Shown here piece after piece: positions 58,496 to 64,000 of a DNA stretch of 64,000 bases (position 1 is its first letter; the number at the start of each line of letters is the position of its first letter). Source of the stretch: Anaerolineae bacterium (GTDB lineage: Bacteria; Chloroflexota; Anaerolineae; Aggregatilineales; Phototrophicaceae). Location: positions 61,256 to 125,255 of the forward strand of contig JALHNB010000020.1 of assembly GCA_022843745.1 (NCBI GenBank). Reading direction: 5' to 3'. Under the pieces are notes generated by a model. That model did not search any database. It saw only the letters and a program-made list of their open reading frames with translations, and was not told where the DNA came from. The position numbers were made by a program, and so were the translations under genes.

Positions 58496-59346
58496 AAAGC
58501 TTTGTTATTTTTGTATTCGCGATTCTGCTAGGCGCATTTCTATCGTTGGTGTCCGCTGAGAAGGCAATCGGGCAAGCCGATCCACGTTCAACATTAACAC
58601 CTATCCCAACGGAGATGCCTCTACCAGAACACCCTGAAACACTTTTGGATATTCAGACGCTTTTGCAAGAAGTAGACGAATTTTGCGAGTTGCCCTGTTT
58701 CTGGGGAATTAAACCTGGCTACACATCAGCAACGGAGGTGTTTGGGTTCTTAGAACCTGGTGTGGACTTTAGTACACGGCGCCATAGTGAATATTTCTTC
58801 AGTGAGAGAAGAGGGCAGCAACCTATTTTCTCTGTTCTTGTAATTATAACAGATGCGGTTGCATCTTTGACCCAAATAATTTTGAGTGACCCTTCAGAGT
58901 GGCTACCAGATGAAACTTTTGAGTTGCCACATCTACTATCAATTATGCCACCTTTACCGCAGGCATATCTCACCATCAGCCGCGGGCAACAGCGCGTGTT
59001 TCTGACTGTCGCATACGATGAGGGTGTGTTAGCTCAATATGCGTTTAAACTTCGTATTGAGGGTGATGTCAGCTCACCAACCGGTAATGAGCCATATCTA
59101 TTTTGCCCCTTTCTTGATCAAAATTCTGTTATCAAGCTCAGATTGAGCAATAGTGACGCACAATCAATGCTTGAGGATTTTGCTATAGGTTTTCAGCCAG
59201 GGGCAACTGTCAACCACTATTGGTCTGTTGATCGCATGACTGGTATGGAAATTGATGAATTTGTAGAGCAAATTATAGAAAACCCGAATAAATGTGTTGA
59301 ACTACTATCTGATAACGAACTTATGGAATTAGGATACCCGTTTTAG
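58492..59346 (+). CDS. Secreted protein of unknown function
   Basis: A 284-residue exported protein: signal peptide KSFVIFVFAILLGAFLSLVSA, a short Pro-rich linker (RSTLTPIPTEMPLPEHPETLL), then a globular domain with two Cys residues close together (CELPCFWGIKPGYTSATEV) and a later Cys pair in LFCPFLDQN and NKCVELL. The CELPCFWGIxPG motif recurs in secreted Chloroflexota proteins whose role is unknown. The start is a TTG that overlaps the preceding stop (TTGA), so translation is coupled to the small gene upstream. The DNA is AT richer than the next gene. Confidence 0.7.
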   Translation: MKSFVIFVFAILLGAFLSLVSAEKAIGQADPRSTLTPIPTEMPLPEHPETLLDIQTLLQEVDEFCELPCFWGIKPGYTSATEVFGFLEPGVDFSTRRHSEYFFSERRGQQPIFSVLVIITDAVASLTQIILSDPSEWLPDETFELPHLLSIMPPLPQAYLTISRGQQRVFLTVAYDEGVLAQYAFKLRIEGDVSSPTGNEPYLFCPFLDQNSVIKLRLSNSDAQSMLEDFAIGFQPGATVNHYWSVDRMTGMEIDEFVEQIIENPNKCVELLSDNELMELGYPF

Positions 59347-59462
59347 AAGTATAATATCTAAGTTATCGGGCATAGACTGATGTAACTGCCCTTCGCAATT
59401 GACCCCATATCCGCTTTCCGTTATCCTCATAAGTAGTGAAAATCAAGGATAGTGATCCGATT

Positions 59463-61763
59463 ATGGTCACGAGCAAGCTGATGGAAGACCTCACAGGGAC
59501 AATCGAGCGCATCACTTATTTTAACGCCGAAAATGGCTACGGTGTCGTCAAGGTCAAGCCGGACGGCGCGGTCATGCTGAGTGCGGTGGCGCGGGATGGC
59601 ACAGTCGCCGTCGTTGGCGTGATGCCGGAACTGAGCGTCGGCGAGACGGTGCAATTCGGCGGGCAGTGGATTAACGACGCGCGTTATGGCGCACAGTTCA
59701 AGGTCGAAACGGTGATGCCCGTCGAGCCGAGTACGAAAATCGGCATTATGAATTACCTCGGCAGCGGACTCGTTCGGGGAATTGGCCCGCGCACCGCCGA
59801 GAAAATCGTCAAGCATTTTGGCGAGGATACGCTCAAGGTGCTGGATCGCGACCCGGAACGGCTGACGGAAGTCAAAGGGCTGAACAAAAAAAAGGCGGCA
59901 GAATTGGCCGTCGCCTGGGCGGATAATTACGCCGGACGCAAGACGATGATTTTCTTGCAGGGCTACGGCGTGACCAGCCGCATGTCCGCCAAAATTTATA
60001 AGGAATACGGCTCGCAAACCATCGAAACGGTCAAAGAGAACCCGTATACGCTGGCTGACGATGTGCATGGAATCGGCTTCATGCGTGCCGACGACATCGC
60101 GCTGAAAATGAACGTGCCGGAGGATTCGCCGCAGCGTATCGCCGCCGGGCTGTTTTACGCGCTGACGCAGCTTGCCAAAGAAGGCCATGTTTATTCGCCG
60201 CGCACACGCTTGCTGCGCACCACCGCCGAATTGCTCAAAATTGAAGATAGCCCACCAAGCACCCCTCACCCCCAACCCCTCTCCCTCAAGGAGCGAGGGG
60301 AGAAAACGCAAGACACGGGATATACGCCCACATCGCTGATTGATCTCATTCTTGAGAAACATCTTCAAGAGGGCAAGCTGATTCTGGAAAGTGTCACGCG
60401 CGGTGATGGCATGGGCAACGCGGCTGTTTATCTGCCGGAATATCATGAGGCGGAAACGAACGCGGCCTGGAAACTGCGCGTGCTGGCTTCCGAGCCTTCC
60501 AAGCTGATGAAAGCGGCGAAAAAGCTGAATCTGGCGACGATTAACAGCGAAATCCGCCTGAGCGATCAGCAGCAAGGCGCGGTCATGGCGGCGCTGACGA
60601 ATAAAGTTTCGGTACTGACAGGCGGCCCCGGCACGGGCAAGACGACCACGCTAAAAATGGTGATCGAATCGCTGATGGCGCTGGATTTTTCGTTCGCGCT
60701 GGCCTGTCCCACCGGACGCGCGGCGAAACGGTTGGGCGAGGCGACAGGTTGTACGGCGGCGACTCTCCACCGCCTGCTGGCATTCAGCCCCAAAACGGGC
60801 GAATTTTTGTATGACGAATCGCATCACCTGGAAGTCGATATGGTGATTGTCGATGAAACGTCGATGCTCGATTTGCAGCTTTTCGATGCGCTGCTGAAGG
60901 CGCTGTCCGCGACGTGTCACCTGATGATGGTCGGCGATATTGACCAACTGCCGAGCGTGGGGGCGGGGAATGTGCTGCGCGACGTGATCGACAGCGGGAT
61001 CGCGCCCGTGACGCGGCTGAATTTTATCTTCCGGCAGGAAAGCGGCAGCTATATCACGGTCAATGCCCACCGCATCAACCAGGGTGAAGCGCCGCTGACC
61101 GATAACCAGAGCAGCGATTTTTTCTTCTTCAACGAGGAAGACCCGGAGGCGGCTGCGCGGATGGTCGTGGATGTCGTCACCAATCGGCTGCCCGCGAAAT
61201 TTCAATGCGACCCGATCAACGATGTGCAGGTGATCGCGCCGATGTATCGCGGGGCGGCGGGAGTCTCCGCGCTCAACGAGGCGCTGCAAAAAGCGCTCAA
61301 TAACACCGGACGCAACGCCGAAAAGCAGATCGGCGGGCGCATTTTCCGCGTGGGCGATAAGGTGATGCAGACGCGCAATAATTATGACAAGGACGTTTTT
61401 AACGGCGACATCGGACGCATCAGCGCGATTGATTTCGAGGAGCAGACGTTTGAAATCGTCTTTGACGAGCAGCGCTATGTGTTTTACGAGCGGTCGGAAG
61501 CCGAAGAATTGATGCACGCCTATTGCATCAGCACGCACCGCAGCCAGGGTTCGGAATATCCGATTGTCGTGATGCCGCTTTTGACGCAGCACTACATGAT
61601 GCTTCAGCGCAATCTGCTCTACACGGCGATCACCCGCGCGAAAAAAGTCGTCGTGCTGGTGGGGACACGCAAAGCGCTGCACCTCGCTGTGCAGAATAAT
61701 CAGGTGTCGGAGCGCTATAGTGGGTTGGTGGGGCGGCTGAAGACGGATTTGGGGGTGCTGTGA
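59463..61763 (+). CDS. recD2: RecD2-type helicase (SF1B) with in-frame repeat insert
   Basis: A 766-residue ATP-dependent 5'-3' DNA helicase. The N-terminal OB-like and HhH region (GIGPRTAEKIVKHFGEDTLK, FLQGYGVTSRMSAKIYKEYG) is typical of RecD2. Motif I is GGPGTGKTTTLKMVI, motif II VDETSMLD, motif III VGDIDQLPSVG, motif V/VI THRSQGSEYPIVVMP and LLYTAITRAKK. All helicase motifs are intact. Between ELLKIE and GYTPTSLIDLILEK there are about 22 extra residues (TPHPQPLSLKERGEK) from a GC-rich dispersed repeat. The ATG at 59463 follows AAGGATAG; a GTG 27 bases upstream is possible. RecD2 acts in recombination and replication restart without RecBC. Confidence 0.92.
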   Translation: MVTSKLMEDLTGTIERITYFNAENGYGVVKVKPDGAVMLSAVARDGTVAVVGVMPELSVGETVQFGGQWINDARYGAQFKVETVMPVEPSTKIGIMNYLGSGLVRGIGPRTAEKIVKHFGEDTLKVLDRDPERLTEVKGLNKKKAAELAVAWADNYAGRKTMIFLQGYGVTSRMSAKIYKEYGSQTIETVKENPYTLADDVHGIGFMRADDIALKMNVPEDSPQRIAAGLFYALTQLAKEGHVYSPRTRLLRTTAELLKIEDSPPSTPHPQPLSLKERGEKTQDTGYTPTSLIDLILEKHLQEGKLILESVTRGDGMGNAAVYLPEYHEAETNAAWKLRVLASEPSKLMKAAKKLNLATINSEIRLSDQQQGAVMAALTNKVSVLTGGPGTGKTTTLKMVIESLMALDFSFALACPTGRAAKRLGEATGCTAATLHRLLAFSPKTGEFLYDESHHLEVDMVIVDETSMLDLQLFDALLKALSATCHLMMVGDIDQLPSVGAGNVLRDVIDSGIAPVTRLNFIFRQESGSYITVNAHRINQGEAPLTDNQSSDFFFFNEEDPEAAARMVVDVVTNRLPAKFQCDPINDVQVIAPMYRGAAGVSALNEALQKALNNTGRNAEKQIGGRIFRVGDKVMQTRNNYDKDVFNGDIGRISAIDFEEQTFEIVFDEQRYVFYERSEAEELMHAYCISTHRSQGSEYPIVVMPLLTQHYMMLQRNLLYTAITRAKKVVVLVGTRKALHLAVQNNQVSERYSGLVGRLKTDLGVL
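60256..60308. repeat. GC-rich repeat inserted in frame within recD2
   Basis: CCTCACCCCCAACCCCTCTC, CCTCAAGGAGCGAGG, GGAGAAAA, the family consensus. It encodes PHPQPLSLKERGEK in the helicase, in the opposite reading sense to the insert in serine hydrolase 1. The flanking protein sequence is normal RecD2. Confidence 0.8.
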
Positions 61764-61805
61764 GACTCTCTCCATATGAGCGAGTCTCGTTCTTCAGTGC
61801 AAATG

Positions 61806-64000
61806 CTAATTGCTGTCGAACTGTGGGCAGGTAGGTGTCGAATCGTGAATCTCATACTGCTCCCGTTCGTCTGCTGAAAAATCACGAAAAATCCTTTTAC
61901 AGGCTTTCTCAATAAGTTCGTTGTAATCTGTTTCCCACAGGCGCAACCGTGCGAGACCTGCATCCTCATATTCCGGCCCTATGAAAAAATTATTGTCAGG
62001 TGGCAAAAACGCTATTTCGCCGCCTAATGCAATTTCTAGCCGCCGCAGTTCATGACCTGTCGATATATCCCAGATTCTGTAAGTCGAATCATTGCTTCCT
62101 GTGAGTAGATATTTCAGATCACTAGAAACCTGAGCACTGAAAATACCAGCAGTGTGCCCGATGAAGCTCATAAGCTCCTGTCTAGTCGCAATTTCAATCA
62201 AGCTTACACTGAAGTCGTTATTTCTGGCAATGGCATATCTACCGTCCTGACTAAAACCTATGGCGACAAATGGGAAATCTTGAATCACTTGTCCAGTCTC
62301 GATGTTCCAAGCATGCATCATGCGGTCATAATTCGTAAAGATAAGCGAGTCATCTTCGGAAAACGCGGCAATATAAACGGGGTTCCCTGTTTCAATTCGA
62401 TGGACAAGTTCTCCTGTTTCCAAGTCCCATACGCCGATAGTCGTATCCAGCGGCTGATTATCATAGGAAACGGAACTCGCGGTTAGCATCCAGCGGCTAT
62501 CGTGCGAGAAAGCAATGATCGAGACCGGATTACTGTGCGCGGCCTGTAGATGATGGAGTTGCTCGCCGGTTTTCGCGTTGAGTACAGCGACATCAAAGGA
62601 TTCTCCATTGATCGTAGCGACACCAAGATAGCGATCATCTGGTGAAAAGAGAATGGTCTCCCCATAAATAGGTTTAGTGTATTTAATGTCACGGGTTGTT
62701 GTGTCGATCACCGAAAAGGAGTCATACCCCCCAACTGCTAAGAGCTGACCATCATGGCTGGGCGCGAAATCAGACAAGTTGACCATCTGGAATAATTCAT
62801 TGGGGTTTTCGTACTCAACGGGCCACAGCCGTGCTGTTCCATCTTGGCTGCCGGTCAAGAGATAGTGTCCATCCTGAGAGAAAACCAGATCCGTGATACC
62901 GGCATCTGTGAGTATTGGGCTGCCATGCCCCGTTAAAGTTCTGATGAGACTCTGGTCTTCGGTAGAATAAAGGTAAACATTGCCATTCCAATACCCAAGG
63001 GCGTAGACGCTGCCATCAGGGGCAAAGGCTGCGGTACTAATATCCCCTATAATAAATATCATATCCGGTTCATAGCCTTCTGTTCTGTTAAATACCTGCA
63101 CCTTTCCCTCAGAATCGATCATCATAATCTCAGGACCGCCATTATATAGAATGTCAAAGGCCTCGGCTGCTGGATAATTCTGGACAAATGCACCTGTCTT
63201 AGTATTCCAAAGCATAATACCGCCATTAAAAGTTATTACATAATTTCCATTAGCCGAGAAACGCGCCTCGTAATTTATACTGTCTGTTTGGTATCCCACA
63301 GAATGCTGAAATTCATGCACCTTCTGGCGTGTTTCTACATCCCATATAACAACGTTGCCCAAATCATCACCGGTTAGCATTTGTGCGCCGTCTGAAGAAA
63401 ATGCAGCTGTAACGACGTACCCTTCTAGATCCAGGACCACGATTTCCTGGCCAGTGGCCAAGTTCCACAGACGTGTTGTCCTATCATAGCTACCACTCAG
63501 TACATAGCGGTTGTCGGGGGATACCGCAAGAGTAATAACATCCTCTGTATGCCCCTCAAGGACTCTTTCAACTTGCCCGGTTTGTGCATCCCAGATATGG
63601 ATTTTGTCATCCTGCCCACCTGTAATCGCATACTGATTATCCGTCGTTAAAGCGACTGTAAAAATCCTTATTCCTGTAGGTTGCCCAAATACTTGCAGGC
63701 TCTGTAACCGTTCGAGGGCTTCTACCAGCGTTGCATCGGCCTGCTGTATATAAGTATTTTGCAGCGCACGGATACTCAACAGAGCCGCAACTTCAGCATT
63801 CCCATCGGGATCCCTCAGGATGTTCGCCGCTGCACTGGCAAGCCGCAGAGAGTCGATCTGAGCTTCACCCTGCTGCACTAATACTGCAACCTGTGTCAGC
63901 GTTGGAACAACATTGGCAAGCGCGTTGTTGGCATCAGCGACCTGCGTCCCGGCAAGATCAGCCTGTCCCTGAGCGGTGATGACCTGCTGGTTGACCTGGG
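61806..64000 (-). CDS. WD40-repeat protein, 5' end outside the window
   Basis: At least 730 residues; the frame is open through the right edge. The visible part starts with helical Gln/Ala-rich sequence (about 60 residues of QVADANNALANVVPTLTQ-like heptads, then LASAAANILRDPDGNAEVAALLSIRA). About a dozen WD40 repeats follow, for example GHTEDVITLAVSPDNRYVLS, GSYDRTTRLWNL, and GHTAGIFSAQVSSDLKYLLT. The repeats form one or two beta-propellers. The helical segment and LLSIRAL resemble the linker of nSTAND or caspase-like proteins with WD40 tails, whose catalytic part would lie upstream, outside the window. It is convergent with recD2. Confidence 0.85.
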   Translation of the reverse strand, partial: QVNQQVITAQGQADLAGTQVADANNALANVVPTLTQVAVLVQQGEAQIDSLRLASAAANILRDPDGNAEVAALLSIRALQNTYIQQADATLVEALERLQSLQVFGQPTGIRIFTVALTTDNQYAITGGQDDKIHIWDAQTGQVERVLEGHTEDVITLAVSPDNRYVLSGSYDRTTRLWNLATGQEIVVLDLEGYVVTAAFSSDGAQMLTGDDLGNVVIWDVETRQKVHEFQHSVGYQTDSINYEARFSANGNYVITFNGGIMLWNTKTGAFVQNYPAAEAFDILYNGGPEIMMIDSEGKVQVFNRTEGYEPDMIFIIGDISTAAFAPDGSVYALGYWNGNVYLYSTEDQSLIRTLTGHGSPILTDAGITDLVFSQDGHYLLTGSQDGTARLWPVEYENPNELFQMVNLSDFAPSHDGQLLAVGGYDSFSVIDTTTRDIKYTKPIYGETILFSPDDRYLGVATINGESFDVAVLNAKTGEQLHHLQAAHSNPVSIIAFSHDSRWMLTASSVSYDNQPLDTTIGVWDLETGELVHRIETGNPVYIAAFSEDDSLIFTNYDRMMHAWNIETGQVIQDFPFVAIGFSQDGRYAIARNNDFSVSLIEIATRQELMSFIGHTAGIFSAQVSSDLKYLLTGSNDSTYRIWDISTGHELRRLEIALGGEIAFLPPDNNFFIGPEYEDAGLARLRLWETDYNELIEKACKRIFRDFSADEREQYEIHDSTPTCPQFDSN

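Overview
The window reads as a chromosomal segment of a Chloroflexota bacterium, probably of the Anaerolineae lineage. This is inferred from the gene repertoire and not from any marker gene. The clues are large NB-ARC/TPR regulators with a LuxR tail that begin with an 'IGREREIAEI' motif, secreted proteins with Thr/Pro linkers, paired PPC and SH3 domains, lipoprotein_15 repeats, a WD40 protein, many serine hydrolases, and intergenic space packed with several families of small palindromic repeats. No rRNA, tRNA, CRISPR array, transposase gene or replication origin was recognised by eye.

Layout. 0-2 kb: three single-domain response regulators and a sensorless histidine kinase. 2-5 kb: a PadR/membrane-protein pair and a GNAT enzyme. 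4.8-9.4 kb: a peptide-type ABC importer (two permeases and a binding protein, no ATPase genes) divergent from an RpiR/SIS regulator. 9.5-10.9 kb: two tandem S51 peptidases. 10.9-12.2 kb: a short-chain dehydrogenase and an AraC regulator, both truncated at what looks like one deletion. 12-15 kb: a three-repeat secreted protein and an APH-fold kinase. 15.4-25.6 kb: an ECF sigma/anti-sigma pair, then two paralogous LuxR-type ATPase regulators, each next to a copy of the same promoter block that also precedes an alcohol dehydrogenase, a GNAT gene and small genes. 25.6-30 kb: secreted and membrane proteins of unknown role, an XRE regulator, members of a small-protein family, and a CadD-type transporter. 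30-40 kb: four paralogous class-C-beta-lactamase-type serine hydrolases on the minus strand, with a HEAT-repeat protein and a PLP aminotransferase between them. 40-49.9 kb: degenerate receiver proteins, gamma-glutamyltransferase, a second APH-fold kinase, a TPR protein, a winged-helix protein, an esterase, a nitroreductase and release factor 3. 50-56 kb: a sugar ABC importer (two permeases and a binding protein) divergent from a LacI helix-turn-helix fused to an ADP-ribosylglycohydrolase. 56-59 kb: a secreted SGNH hydrolase, a decayed toxin-antitoxin-like pair and small genes. 59.5-64 kb: a RecD2-type helicase and a WD40 protein that runs off the window.

The most notable features are these. 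(1) The LacI-HTH/ADP-ribosylglycohydrolase fusion sits at the divergent promoter of a sugar transporter. (2) A GC-rich repeat family is present in intergenic DNA and also inserted in frame into two protein genes (a serine hydrolase and the RecD2-like helicase). (3) A family of about 17 short palindromes differs in sequence from copy to copy while the two arms change together, and the copies are strongly biased in orientation. (4) There is a three-member family of roughly 56-69 residue proteins I do not recognise. (5) A roughly 70-bp promoter block with fixed internal spacing is repeated three or four times around the LuxR-type regulators.
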